The notes under the pieces are model-generated. The model saw only the letters and a list, made by a program, of their open reading frames with translations. It had not been told where the DNA came from and made no database searches. The position numbers and the translations under genes are program-made. Source: Motilibacter peucedani (lineage in GTDB: Bacteria; Actinomycetota; Actinomycetes; Motilibacterales; Motilibacteraceae). Taken from it: 64,000 nt of DNA. Positions 29,434 through 37,002 of this stretch are shown piece after piece (the first letter of the stretch is position 1; every line of letters begins with the position of its first letter). The stretch is taken from the NCBI RefSeq assembly GCF_003634695.1, contig NZ_RBWV01000009.1, forward strand, positions 62,001-126,000, in the 5' to 3' direction.

Positions 29434-30608
29434 TGGGCCTCCTGCGAGACGGGGCGGGGGGTGGGAGCGAGCGGCGCGTCGGGCGCCCCGTGCTCGTTGA
29501 GGGCGGCTGCCTCGGCCGCGACCAGCGGGTCGTCGTCGCCCCGGGTCGTCGCGTCCTGGGGCAGCCGGATGGTGAAGGTGGAGCCCGAACCCTCGGCGCT
29601 CCACACCGACACCTCGCCGCCGTGGTTGGTGGCGATGTGCTTGACGATGCTGAGCCCGAGCCCGGTGCCACCGGTCTCCCGCGAGCGGGCGGGGTCGACG
29701 CGGTAGAAGCGCTCGAAGATGCGGTCGAGGTCGGCCTCGGGGATGCCAATGCCCTGGTCGGTGACGCTGAGCTCGACCAGGTCGCCGCGGTGGCGCACGG
29801 CGACCGCGACGCGCGTCTTCTCGGGGCTGTAGGAGATCGCGTTGTCGATGAGGTTGCGCAGCGCCATGACGAGCTGCTGCTCGTCGCCGATGACGCACAG
29901 CCCTTCCTCACCGCCGGTGACCAGCGTGATCGACTTGGCACCGGCCGCCAGGCTGCAGCGGTCGACGGCCTCGACCACCACGCCGTCGACCTCGACGCGG
30001 CGCGCCGCCTTCAGCGGGTCGTGGCCCTGCAGCCGGCTCAGGTCGATGAGCTCCTGCACCAGGTCGGAGAGCCGGGCGGCCTCCCGGTGCATGCGCTGGG
30101 CGAAGCGGCGCACGGCCTCGGGGTCGTCGCTCGCGCCGATCACGGCCTCGGCGAGCAGGCTCAGCGCGCCGACCGGCGTCTTGAGCTCGTGGCTGACGTT
30201 GGCGACGAAGTCGCGGCGCACGGCGTCGACCCGCCGCGACTCGGTGCGGTCCTCGACGAGCACCAGCACCAGGTCGCCGTCGGCCAGCGGAGCGACGCGC
30301 GCGGTCACCGCGAGCGTCTCGCCGCCCAGCGGGCCCCGGGGCAGCTCGAGGTCCTGCTGGCGGATCTCGCCGTCGCGGCGCACCCGGCGCACGAGCGCGA
30401 GGATCTCCGGCGAGGCGAGCCGGTCGGAGCGGACCAGGCCGAACGCGTACGCCGTGGGGCTGGCGCGCAGCACGTCGTCCGAGGCGTCGAGCAGCACCGT
30501 CGACGAGCGCAGCACCGAGAGCACGTCGGCGATGCCCTCGGGCACCAGCTCGACCGGGCGCTCGGGCTGCGGGCGCGGGCGGCGGCGGCCGGCGGCGTAC
30601 CAGGCCAC
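29430..30608 (-). CDS. senX3: SenX3-type sensor histidine kinase lacking membrane segments
   Basis: A 392-residue histidine kinase. A PAS-like region (about 20-125) precedes the dimerisation domain with FVANVSHELKTPVGA (His140), then an HATPase domain with N box (NLIDNAISYSP), G1 (DQGIGIP), F box (FERFYR) and G2 (GGTGLGLSIV). The start GTG 30608 has AGGAG six bases upstream; longer in-frame versions also have no hydrophobic stretch, so the two N-terminal membrane helices known from mycobacterial SenX3 are missing. It is divergent from phoU, with PHO-box-like repeats between, and overlaps regX3. It is likely controlled by the phosphate uptake system through PhoU. Confidence 0.88.
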   Translation of the reverse strand: MAWYAAGRRRPRPQPERPVELVPEGIADVLSVLRSSTVLLDASDDVLRASPTAYAFGLVRSDRLASPEILALVRRVRRDGEIRQQDLELPRGPLGGETLAVTARVAPLADGDLVLVLVEDRTESRRVDAVRRDFVANVSHELKTPVGALSLLAEAVIGASDDPEAVRRFAQRMHREAARLSDLVQELIDLSRLQGHDPLKAARRVEVDGVVVEAVDRCSLAAGAKSITLVTGGEEGLCVIGDEQQLVMALRNLIDNAISYSPEKTRVAVAVRHRGDLVELSVTDQGIGIPEADLDRIFERFYRVDPARSRETGGTGLGLSIVKHIATNHGGEVSVWSAEGSGSTFTIRLPQDATTRGDDDPLVAAEAAALNEHGAPDAPLAPTPRPVSQEAQ

Positions 30609-30734
30609 GCTCACGCTCCTGCGCCCGGACGGCGGGCGGTGCCGCCGCGGAGTCGGTTCACGGCACGAATCGTATGCAGCACGCAGGCCCGCGGACGCCG
30701 CGCCGACGCGCTGTGCGCGACGCAGTGGGCCGAT

Positions 30735-30767
30735 GTTCACGGATGCGTCGGGCACCGTTCACCTGCG
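30735..30767 (+). promoter_or_regulatory. PHO-box-like direct repeats between senX3 and phoU
   Basis: Three consecutive 11-base units: GTTCACGGATG, CGTCGGGCACC, GTTCACCTGCG. The outer two match the actinobacterial PHO repeat GTTCACC; the middle one is degenerate. A further GTTCACGG occurs at 30656-30663. The site lies 45 bases before phoU and 127 before senX3, where RegX3 would control both directions. Confidence 0.7.
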
Positions 30768-30811
30768 TGCGGGAGACTGGTCGCTCCGCTCGTGCGAAAG
30801 AGGACCTCCCT

Positions 30812-31477
30812 GTGCGTGACGCTTTCCACGACGAGCTGGACGCCCTGAGCGACCAGCTCGTCGAGATGACCCGGCTGGTGCACTCCGCGGTGTCGCGGGC
30901 CACGACCGCCCTGCTCGACGCCGACCTCGACCTGGCCGAGAGCGTCATCGCTGCCGACGAGCAGCTCGACGCGATCCACCACGACCTCGAGGAGCGGTCC
31001 TACGACCTGCTGGCGCGCCAGCAGCCGGTCGCCACCGACCTGCGCATCATCGTGGCCGGGCTACGCATGAGCGCCGACCTCGAGCGCATGGGCGACCTCG
31101 CCCGGCACCTCGCGCAGGTCGCCCGCATGCGCTACCCGAGCTCGGCGATCCCGGCCGACATCCGCGCGATCACCGCGCAGATGGGCGCGGTCGCCGGGCG
31201 CATCGTCCTGAAGGCCGGCTCGGTCGTGGCCGACAAGGACGTGAAGGCGGCGCTCGAGCTCGAGCGCGACGACGACGAGATGGACGCGCTGCACCGCCAG
31301 CTGTTCACGGTGCTGCTCGACGACGACTGGGGCCAGGGCGTCGAGGCCGCGATCGACCTGACGCTCATCGGGCGCTACTACGAGCGCTTCGCCGACCACG
31401 CCGTGGCCGTCGCCCGCCGCGTGGTCTACCTGGTCACCGGCGAGCACCCGACCCCGGAGCAGGTCGCCGCCGTCTGA
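30812..31477 (+). CDS. phoU: Phosphate signalling protein PhoU
   Basis: A 221-residue all-helical protein with two PhoU repeats. The first holds FHDELDALSDQLVEM and IIVAGLRMSADLERMGDLARHLA; the second holds LIGRYYERFADHAVAVARRVVYLVTGE, the family's ExxxD metal-binding helices. PhoU links the PstSCAB phosphate importer to the sensor kinase and keeps the Pho response off when phosphate is plentiful. The GTG start at 30812 is preceded by AAAGAGGA. It is divergent from senX3-regX3, the conserved actinobacterial order. Confidence 0.93.
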   Translation: MRDAFHDELDALSDQLVEMTRLVHSAVSRATTALLDADLDLAESVIAADEQLDAIHHDLEERSYDLLARQQPVATDLRIIVAGLRMSADLERMGDLARHLAQVARMRYPSSAIPADIRAITAQMGAVAGRIVLKAGSVVADKDVKAALELERDDDEMDALHRQLFTVLLDDDWGQGVEAAIDLTLIGRYYERFADHAVAVARRVVYLVTGEHPTPEQVAAV

Positions 31478-31481
31478 CGCT

Positions 31482-31546
31482 GCCACCATGTCGTGGTGCC
31501 CCATCGCCCCGGAGCGGCGACCAGGGACCACGATGTCGTGGTGGAC
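31482..31546. repeat. Intergenic palindromic repeat element, copy 1
   Basis: Directly after the phoU stop. It starts with CCACCATGTCGTGGTG and ends with CCACGATGTCGTGGTGG, with the stem TCGCC/GGCGA in between; the whole can fold as an imperfect hairpin. ACCAGGGACCACGA (31520-31533) is the exact reverse complement of TCGTGGTCCCTGGT in the element at 36946-37002. Probably a dispersed element acting as a terminator. Confidence 0.55.
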
Positions 31547-31942
31547 CCGGAGCTCGAGGCTGCCCTGACGGTGCTGCTGCGCGACCTGTCCGCCCCCGGC
31601 GGCGTCGTGCCCGACGTCCGCGACGTGCCCTGGCAGCCGTACCCGGGGACGGCGAGCTGCATGCTGCACGCCGCCGACGGGTCCGGGATGGGCGTCTTCA
31701 TCGAGCTCGGCCGGCCGACGGCGGAGCAGGTGGCCCATCTCGCTGACCAGGTGCAGGAGTGGGCGGTGGAGGCCCTGTGGACGCTCAGCGCCTCCACCAG
31801 CTGGCCGCCCTGCCCGCACCACCCCGGCAGTCACCCGCTCCAGGCGGAGGAGCACGACGGCCGCGCGGTGTGGTGCTGCCCGGTCGACCGGCACGTCGTC
31901 ACCGAGGTCGGGCGACTGGGTGTGCAGGACGCGTCGTCCTGA
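31538..31942 (+). CDS. Conserved hypothetical protein with Cys/His-rich C-terminus
   Basis: A 134-residue soluble protein if started at GTG 31538; an upstream GTG (31493) would translate the palindromic element and is less likely. The N-terminal part is an alpha/beta domain (LEAALTVLLRDL, GMGVFIELG). The C-terminal part holds WPPCPHHPGSHPL and AVWCCPVDRH, a spacing of Cys and His that could bind zinc. It ends inside a long hairpin. No function is known to me; it lies between phoU and gpmA. Confidence 0.62.
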   Translation: MVDPELEAALTVLLRDLSAPGGVVPDVRDVPWQPYPGTASCMLHAADGSGMGVFIELGRPTAEQVAHLADQVQEWAVEALWTLSASTSWPPCPHHPGSHPLQAEEHDGRAVWCCPVDRHVVTEVGRLGVQDASS

Positions 31943-31963
31943 CGGCGCATCCTGCACACCCAG
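31916..31963. terminator. 18-base-pair hairpin at the convergent hypothetical/gpmA junction
   Basis: CTGGGTGTGCAGGACGCG pairs with CGCATCCTGCACACCCAG with one C-A mismatch around a 12-base loop. The left arm codes for the last residues of the upstream protein and the loop contains its stop codon. Likely a bidirectional terminator with gpmA. Confidence 0.7.
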
Positions 31964-31983
31964 TTGTGCTCAGCCGGAAGCGG

Positions 31984-32754
31984 CTACTTCTTGCCCTGGT
32001 TCTTGACGGCCTCGATCGCGGCCGCGGCGGTGTCGGGGTCGAGGTACTCCCCGCCCGGCGTCGTCGGCTTGAGGTCGGCGTCGAGCCGGTAGACCAGCGG
32101 GATGCCCGTCGGGATGTTGAGCCCGGCGATCGCCTCGTCGCTGATGCCGTCGAGGTGCTTGACCAGCGCGCGCAGCGAGTTGCCGTGCGCGGCCACCAGC
32201 ACCGTGCCCGTGGCGCGCAGGTCGGGCACGATCGCGTCGTACCAGTAGGGGAGCATCCGCTCGACGACGTCCTTCAGGCACTCCGTGCGAGGCAGCAGCT
32301 CCGAGGGCAGTGCGGCGTAGCGCGCGTCGCCCGACTGCGAGAACTCGTCGTCGTCGGCGATCGGCGGCGGTGGCACGTCGAAGGACCGGCGCCACAGCAT
32401 GAACTGCTCCTCGCCGAACTCAGCGAGGGTCTGTGCCTTGTCCTTGCCCTGCAGCGCGCCGTAGTGGCGCTCGTTGAGCCGCCACGAGCGGCGGACGGGC
32501 AGCCAGTGCAGGCCGGCCTCGTGCAGCGCGATCTCGCTGGTGCGGATCGCGCGGCGCAGCACACTGGTGTGGACGGCGGCCGGGGCGATGCCCGACTCGG
32601 CCAGCAGCTGCCCGCCGCGGCGGGCCTCCTCGCGGCCCTTGTCCGACAGGTCGACGTCGACCCAGCCGGTGAACAGGTTCTTCGCGTTCCATTCGCTCTC
32701 GCCGTGGCGGAGCAGGACCAGCGTGGAGCCGGCCCGGGTGTCGACGTCTGCCAT
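31984..32754 (-). CDS. gpmA: 2,3-bisphosphoglycerate-dependent phosphoglycerate mutase
   Basis: A 256-residue glycolytic enzyme interconverting 3- and 2-phosphoglycerate. The catalytic phosphohistidine motif is [10 protein letters not shown] (His17), followed by [32 protein letters not shown] and the second active-site motif [17 protein letters not shown], all typical. It lies 24 bases downstream of mshA in the same direction, a conserved neighbourhood near phoU and senX3 in actinobacteria. Confidence 0.95.
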   Translation of the reverse strand: MADVDTRAGSTLVLLRHGESEWNAKNLFTGWVDVDLSDKGREEARRGGQLLAESGIAPAAVHTSVLRRAIRTSEIALHEAGLHWLPVRRSWRLNERHYGALQGKDKAQTLAEFGEEQFMLWRRSFDVPPPPIADDDEFSQSGDARYAALPSELLPRTECLKDVVERMLPYWYDAIVPDLRATGTVLVAAHGNSLRALVKHLDGISDEAIAGLNIPTGIPLVYRLDADLKPTTPGGEYLDPDTAAAAIEAVKNQGKK

Positions 32755-32778
32755 GGCCTGCAGCCTAGTGGCGGGCGC

Positions 32779-34092
32779 TCAGCCGCCCGCGGCAGCGCTC
32801 GGCACCCGGGCGTCCTCGAGCGCGTGCTCGTAGACGTCGGCGACCATCTCGGCGGTGCGCGCCCAGCCGAAGCCGGCGGCGTACCGAGCTGCTCCCGCTC
32901 CGAGCGCGGCCCGCCGCGCCGGCGAGGCCAGCAGGTCGCCGATCGCGCCCGCCCACGCGACCGGGTCGTGGCCCGGCACCAGCACGCCGGACTCGCCGTC
33001 GGCGACGGCGGTGCGCAGCCCGCCGACCGAGGCCGCCACGACCGGCGTGCCGCAGGCCTGCGACTCGATCGCCACCAGCCCGAAGGACTCGCTGCGCGAG
33101 GGGATGACGGTGAGGTCGGCGGCGGAGTACCACAGCGGCAGCTCCTCGCGCGGCACCGGCGGCTGGAAGCGCACGACGTCGTCGACGCCGAGCTCGCGCG
33201 CCAGCGAGACCAGCGACTCGGGCCGTTCGAGCCCGGCTCCGCTCGGCCCTCCGCAGACCACGACCTGGAGGTGCTCGCGCAGCCCGGGCTCGCGGGCGAG
33301 CAGCTCGGCGGTCGCGCGCACGAGCACGTCGGGGGCCTTCAGCGGCTGCACCCGTCCGACGAAGAGCAGCACGAGCGCGTCGGGACGCAGCCCCACCTGC
33401 CGCCGCGCCGCCGCCCGCGGGTGCGGTCGGAAGGTGTCGAGGTCGACGCCCGGCGCCACCACGTCGACCCGCGCGGGGTCGGCGTCGTAGAGCTGCACCA
33501 GCTCGTCGGCCTCCTCGTCGGTGTTGGCGATCAGCCGGTCGGCGGCCTCGACGACCTGCACCTCGCCGATCTCGCGGGTCAGCGGCTCGGGGCGGTCGTC
33601 GGGACCGACGGTGAGGTTCTTGACGCGCGCCATCGTGTGCATGGTGTGCACCAGCGGCACCCGCCAGCGCTCGGCCGCCAGCCAGCCGACCTGGCCGGAG
33701 AGCCAGTAGTGCGAGTGCACGACGTCGTAGCGCCCCGGCTCGTGCGCCGCCTCCACGCGCAGCACCCCCGCGGCCAGGGCGCACAGCTGCGCCGGCAGGT
33801 CCTCCTTGGCCAGCCCCTCGAGCGGGCCGGCGACCACGTGGCGCACCAGCACACCCGGGGCCAGCTCGACGACGTGCGGGAGGTCGACGCGCGTCGCGCG
33901 GGTGAAGATGTCGACCTCGACGCCGAGCTGGGCCAGCCGGCGCGACAGCTCGACGACGTAGACGTTGAGCCCGCCCGCGTCACCGGTGCCCGGCTGGTCG
34001 AGCGGCGAGGTGTGGATGCTGAGCATCGCGACCCGGCGGGCGGGACGGAGCCGGCGGCGGGGCCGCAGCGGGCTCGCGAGGTCGCGGGTCAC
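32779..34092 (-). CDS. mshA: D-inositol-3-phosphate glycosyltransferase MshA
   Basis: A 437-residue GT4-family, GT-B fold enzyme for the first step of mycothiol synthesis: UDP-GlcNAc plus inositol 3-phosphate. Motifs are [22 protein letters not shown] (within it [13 protein letters not shown]), [36 protein letters not shown], the acceptor/nucleotide part [24 protein letters not shown]. The start is GTG 34092 behind GGGGAGG. The other mycothiol gene in the window, mshD, is at its right end. Gene order mshA-gpmA is conserved in actinobacteria. Confidence 0.94.
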   Translation of the reverse strand: MTRDLASPLRPRRRLRPARRVAMLSIHTSPLDQPGTGDAGGLNVYVVELSRRLAQLGVEVDIFTRATRVDLPHVVELAPGVLVRHVVAGPLEGLAKEDLPAQLCALAAGVLRVEAAHEPGRYDVVHSHYWLSGQVGWLAAERWRVPLVHTMHTMARVKNLTVGPDDRPEPLTREIGEVQVVEAADRLIANTDEEADELVQLYDADPARVDVVAPGVDLDTFRPHPRAAARRQVGLRPDALVLLFVGRVQPLKAPDVLVRATAELLAREPGLREHLQVVVCGGPSGAGLERPESLVSLARELGVDDVVRFQPPVPREELPLWYSAADLTVIPSRSESFGLVAIESQACGTPVVAASVGGLRTAVADGESGVLVPGHDPVAWAGAIGDLLASPARRAALGAGAARYAAGFGWARTAEMVADVYEHALEDARVPSAAAGG

Positions 34093-34144
34093 ACCCCCAT
34101 CCTCCCCGATGCCCGGCCCATGCACTCGTGGGACCCTTCGCCTC

Positions 34145-34954
34145 GTGGTGCAGCCGGCCGGACGCGTACGCCGCCCCCTCGGCGCGCTCACCCGCGGCAC
34201 CACCGCGCCCAACCGACTGCGCCGCGTCGACCGCTGGACGGCCGCGTCGTACGCGTCGCTGCTGCGCGCCGCTGCCGACCCGCTCGTCGTCGACCTCGGC
34301 TACGGCGCCTCGCCCGTCACCACGCTGGAGCTGGCGCACCGGCTGCGCGCGGTACGGCCCGACGTCGAGGTGGTCGGCGTCGAGATCGACCCCTCCCGCG
34401 TCGCGGCCGCCGCACCGTACGCGTCGCCCGGCGTCTCGTTCCGCCTCGGCGGGTTCGAGCTGCCGCTCGACGGCCGCTCACCGGTGCTGGTGCGTGCGCT
34501 CAACGTGCTGCGGCAGTACCCCGAGGCCGAGGCGCTGGCGCACTGGCGCACGCTGTGCGCCCGGCTCGCGCCCGGCGGGCGGCTGGTCGAGGGCACGTGC
34601 GACGAGCTCGGCCGGCGGGCGAGCTGGGTGGCGCTCGGGCCGGAGGGGCCGCGCACGCTCACCCTGGCCGCGCGGCTCGCCGGACTCGACCGGCCCGGCA
34701 GCCTCGCCGAGCGGCTGCCGAAGGCGCTGATCCACCGCAACGTGGGCGGTGAGCCGGTCCACGACCTGCTCACCGCCTTCGACGCGGCGTGGGACGCCGC
34801 GGCACCGTACGCGGCCTACGGCGCCCGGCAGCGGTGGGCGCGGGCGGCGGCGACGCTGCACGAGCGCGGCTGGCCGGTGCTCGACCGTCCCGCGCGCTGG
34901 CGGCTGGGCGAGCTGACCGTGGCGTGGTCGGCGGTGGCGCCGCGCGAGGGCTAG
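34145..34954 (+). CDS. Class I SAM-dependent methyltransferase
   Basis: A 269-residue Rossmann-fold methyltransferase. The SAM-binding motif I is [16 protein letters not shown], motif [13 protein letters not shown], and [15 protein letters not shown] is the later strand. The target is unknown. A GTG start is assumed at 34145 (34148 also possible). It is divergent from mshA, which is where this protein is commonly found in actinobacteria. Its stop TAG shares CTAG (34951-34954) with the convergent macro-domain gene. Confidence 0.8.
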   Translation: MVQPAGRVRRPLGALTRGTTAPNRLRRVDRWTAASYASLLRAAADPLVVDLGYGASPVTTLELAHRLRAVRPDVEVVGVEIDPSRVAAAAPYASPGVSFRLGGFELPLDGRSPVLVRALNVLRQYPEAEALAHWRTLCARLAPGGRLVEGTCDELGRRASWVALGPEGPRTLTLAARLAGLDRPGSLAERLPKALIHRNVGGEPVHDLLTAFDAAWDAAAPYAAYGARQRWARAAATLHERGWPVLDRPARWRLGELTVAWSAVAPREG

Positions 34955-35478
34955 TCGCGGCGGGTGGCGGCGTCGAGCGCGACGCGGAACGCTTCGTACG
35001 CGTCGTGGCCGAACAGCACGAAGCGCACCTCGCGCATGACGACGGGGCTGCCGAGCACCGCGCGCACGGCGACCTCCGCCGCGGCGGCGAGCGGCCAGCC
35101 GTAGACCCCGGCGCTGATCGCCGGGAACGCGACCGTCTGGGCGCCGAGCTCGGCCGACACCCGCAGCGAGCTGGTGTAGGCGCTGCGCAGCACCGGGCTG
35201 CGGTCGATGCTGCTCGACCACACCGGTCCGACGGTGTGCACGACCCAGCGCGCCTGCAGCTGGCCGGCCGTCGTCGCGACCGCCTGGCCGGCCGGCAGCC
35301 CGTCGGGCAGCGTGGTCGCCCGCAGGTGCTGGCACTCGCGCAGGATGTCCGGCCCGCCGCGCCGGTGGATCGCGCCGTCGACCCCGCCGCCGCCGAGCAG
35401 CCCGGAGTTGGCGGCGTTGACGATGACGTCGACGCGCTGCTCGGTGATGTCGCCCCGGATCAGGCGGACCGGGCTCAC
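34951..35478 (-). CDS. Macro domain (ADP-ribose-binding) protein
   Basis: A 175-residue single macro domain. It begins VRLIRGDITEQRVDVIVNAANSGLLGGGGVDGAIHR-like (VDVIVNAANSGLLGGGGVD), the ADP-ribose-binding signature, and has the second loop FPAISAGVYGWP. Proteins of this type hydrolyse O-acetyl-ADP-ribose or remove ADP-ribose from proteins. The GTG start overlaps the DUF2516 stop (GTGA). Confidence 0.9.
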   Translation of the reverse strand: MSPVRLIRGDITEQRVDVIVNAANSGLLGGGGVDGAIHRRGGPDILRECQHLRATTLPDGLPAGQAVATTAGQLQARWVVHTVGPVWSSSIDRSPVLRSAYTSSLRVSAELGAQTVAFPAISAGVYGWPLAAAAEVAVRAVLGSPVVMREVRFVLFGHDAYEAFRVALDAATRRD

Positions 35479-35816
35479 CACGGGCCGTAGGGCCCCTGAC
35501 GGCCGCCGCCGCGCCCGCGCATCTGCTCGAGGGCCGGCTTGGCGTCGACGAGGTAGACCGCCGAGGCGACCAGCGCCGCGAGCGGCAGGAGGTTGACGGG
35601 GCTGAGCACGGGGTTGCTGAGCACCGCCTTGATCGGACAGGCGAGCAGCACGAGCAGCAGGCCGAGCCCGAGGATCAGCAGCCAGATGCGCTTGGTCAGC
35701 TTGCCCGCGGCGACGTAGGCCGCGGCGCGGTGGCGCACGGCGTCGACGACCGCGGCCACGACCAGGCCGATCTCGACCAGCCACACCAGCGCCAGCAGCC
35801 AGGAGGTGCTCAGCAC
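35475..35816 (-). CDS. DUF2516 family membrane protein
   Basis: A 113-residue membrane protein with three hydrophobic segments: LALVWLVEIGLVVAAVVDAV, IWLLILGLGLLLVLLA and LLPLAALVASAVYLVDAKP, then an Arg/Gly-rich tail ending PYGPW. It matches the actinobacterial DUF2516 family, of unknown function. It starts at GTG 35816, four bases after the rsiG stop, and overlaps the macro-domain gene, so the three are probably one operon. Confidence 0.8.
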   Translation of the reverse strand: MLSTSWLLALVWLVEIGLVVAAVVDAVRHRAAAYVAAGKLTKRIWLLILGLGLLLVLLACPIKAVLSNPVLSPVNLLPLAALVASAVYLVDAKPALEQMRGRGGGRQGPYGPW

Positions 35817-35820
35817 GCGC

Positions 35821-36435
35821 TCAGCCCCGCCCGAGCAGGTCCTCGACGTGCGCGACGCCCTCCTTGTAGCGGCGCCCGATCTCCGCCGTGCAGGCGTCGA
35901 CCACCGTCTGGACGTCGCGGCGCGAGTGCGAGACCTCGTCCTCGAAGGCGCGCAGGCGCGAGACGGCCGAGGCGATCTCGTCGTCGGAGAGCGCGCCGAG
36001 GTCGGAGAAGCCGACCTCGGCGGCCAGCTGCTCGACGCGGCGGCGGGTCTCGCCGATGCGCGAGGGGTCGACGTGCGGGAGCCGGGCGTGGCTCTGGTCG
36101 GCGCGGGGGCCGGAGTCGGCCAGGGTGCGCGCGAGGCGGGCGACGAAGTCCTCCTCGCTGCCCTCGTCGATGGGCTCGCCACCGGTCGCGCGGCGGGTCT
36201 GCTCGGCGCGCAGGATGTCGAGGCGGCCCTGCAGCAGGCGCCGCACGTAGGAGAGGTCGGACTCCTCCTGCTCGGCCTCGCGGCGCAGGGTGCGCACCTC
36301 GTCGAGGTCGCGCTCCGCGAGGTTCTCGAGGTAGCCCGAGGACAGCACGCGGTCGATGCGGCGGCGGCCCCCGTCGAGCGGGCCGGCGACCGGCGCTGAC
36401 GGGTCCGGCGACGAGGGGTCGGTGGGCTCGGTCAT
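35821..36435 (-). CDS. rsiG: c-di-GMP-binding anti-sigma factor RsiG
   Basis: A 204-residue helical protein. It contains two exact copies of the RsiG c-di-GMP signature E-x3-S-x2-R-x3-Q-x3-D: Glu58/Ser62/Arg65/Gln69/Asp73 and Glu165/Ser169/Arg172/Gln176/Asp180. In Streptomyces, RsiG loaded with c-di-GMP holds the sigma factor WhiG inactive; this is established for that genus and inferred here. The first 30 residues are disordered and Pro-rich. It begins at ATG 36435 after GAGGAG. WhiG is not encoded in the window; a diguanylate cyclase is, at 17.5 kb. It leads the operon rsiG-DUF2516-macro domain. Confidence 0.9.
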   Translation of the reverse strand: MTEPTDPSSPDPSAPVAGPLDGGRRRIDRVLSSGYLENLAERDLDEVRTLRREAEQEESDLSYVRRLLQGRLDILRAEQTRRATGGEPIDEGSEEDFVARLARTLADSGPRADQSHARLPHVDPSRIGETRRRVEQLAAEVGFSDLGALSDDEIASAVSRLRAFEDEVSHSRRDVQTVVDACTAEIGRRYKEGVAHVEDLLGRG

Positions 36436-36504
36436 CGTGCTCGGGGGCTCCTCGCTCGGGCTCTGCAGGGTCTCCCCCGCATCCTGCCACCCGCGAGCCT
36501 CATC

Positions 36505-36945
36505 ATGGGACCCGTGCGGGCGGTGGTGCAGCGGGCGAGCAGCGCCCACGTGGTGGTCGACGGGGCCGTGGTCGGCGCGCTGCCGCGCCCCGGGCTGGTG
36601 GTGCTGGTCGGCGTCACGCACGGCGACAACGCCGGTGTCGCGGCCGCACTGGCCCGGCGGGTGCACGGCCTGCGCATCCTCGAGGGCGAGCGCAGCTGCG
36701 CCGACCTCGACGCCCCGCTGCTGGTCGTCAGCCAGTTCACCCTCTACGCCGACACCCGCAAGGGTCGGCGCCCGAGCTGGTCCGCCGCCGCGCCCGGCGC
36801 CGTCGCCGAGCCGCTGGTCGAGGCGTTCGTCGCCGAGCTGCGCGAGCGCGGAGCGCACGTCGAGACCGGGGTGTTCGGCGCCGACATGGCCCTCACCCTC
36901 ACCAACGACGGCCCCGTGACGATCCTGCTCGACAGCGCCGGCTGA
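36505..36945 (+). CDS. dtd: D-aminoacyl-tRNA deacylase
   Basis: A 146-residue proofreading enzyme that removes D-amino acids (and glycine) from mischarged tRNA. Diagnostic motifs are [13 protein letters not shown] at the N-terminus, [17 protein letters not shown], and [11 protein letters not shown] near the C-terminus with the cross-subunit Gly-Pro. Family proteins usually begin exactly at (M/V)RAVVQR, so GTG 36514 is a good alternative to ATG 36505. Divergent from rsiG. Confidence 0.92.
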   Translation: MGPVRAVVQRASSAHVVVDGAVVGALPRPGLVVLVGVTHGDNAGVAAALARRVHGLRILEGERSCADLDAPLLVVSQFTLYADTRKGRRPSWSAAAPGAVAEPLVEAFVAELRERGAHVETGVFGADMALTLTNDGPVTILLDSAG

Positions 36946-37002
36946 CGACGTCGTGGTCCCTGGTGGTCGCCCCAGGGCGACCACGCCCCACGGTGTCGTG
37001 GG
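36946..37002. repeat. Intergenic palindromic repeat element, copy 2
   Basis: It fills the whole space between the convergent dtd and glycosyltransferase genes. The core hairpin is GTGGTCGCCC/GGGCGACCAC with a CA loop; the end carries CCCACGGTGTCGTGGG. The 14 bases TCGTGGTCCCTGGT (36951-36964) recur inverted at 31520-31533. It probably works as a bidirectional terminator. Confidence 0.65.

Noticed and set aside
31493-31537. Longer start of the hypothetical protein at GTG 31493
   Set aside because: It would translate the palindromic repeat element; the protein-like region starts at GTG 31538.
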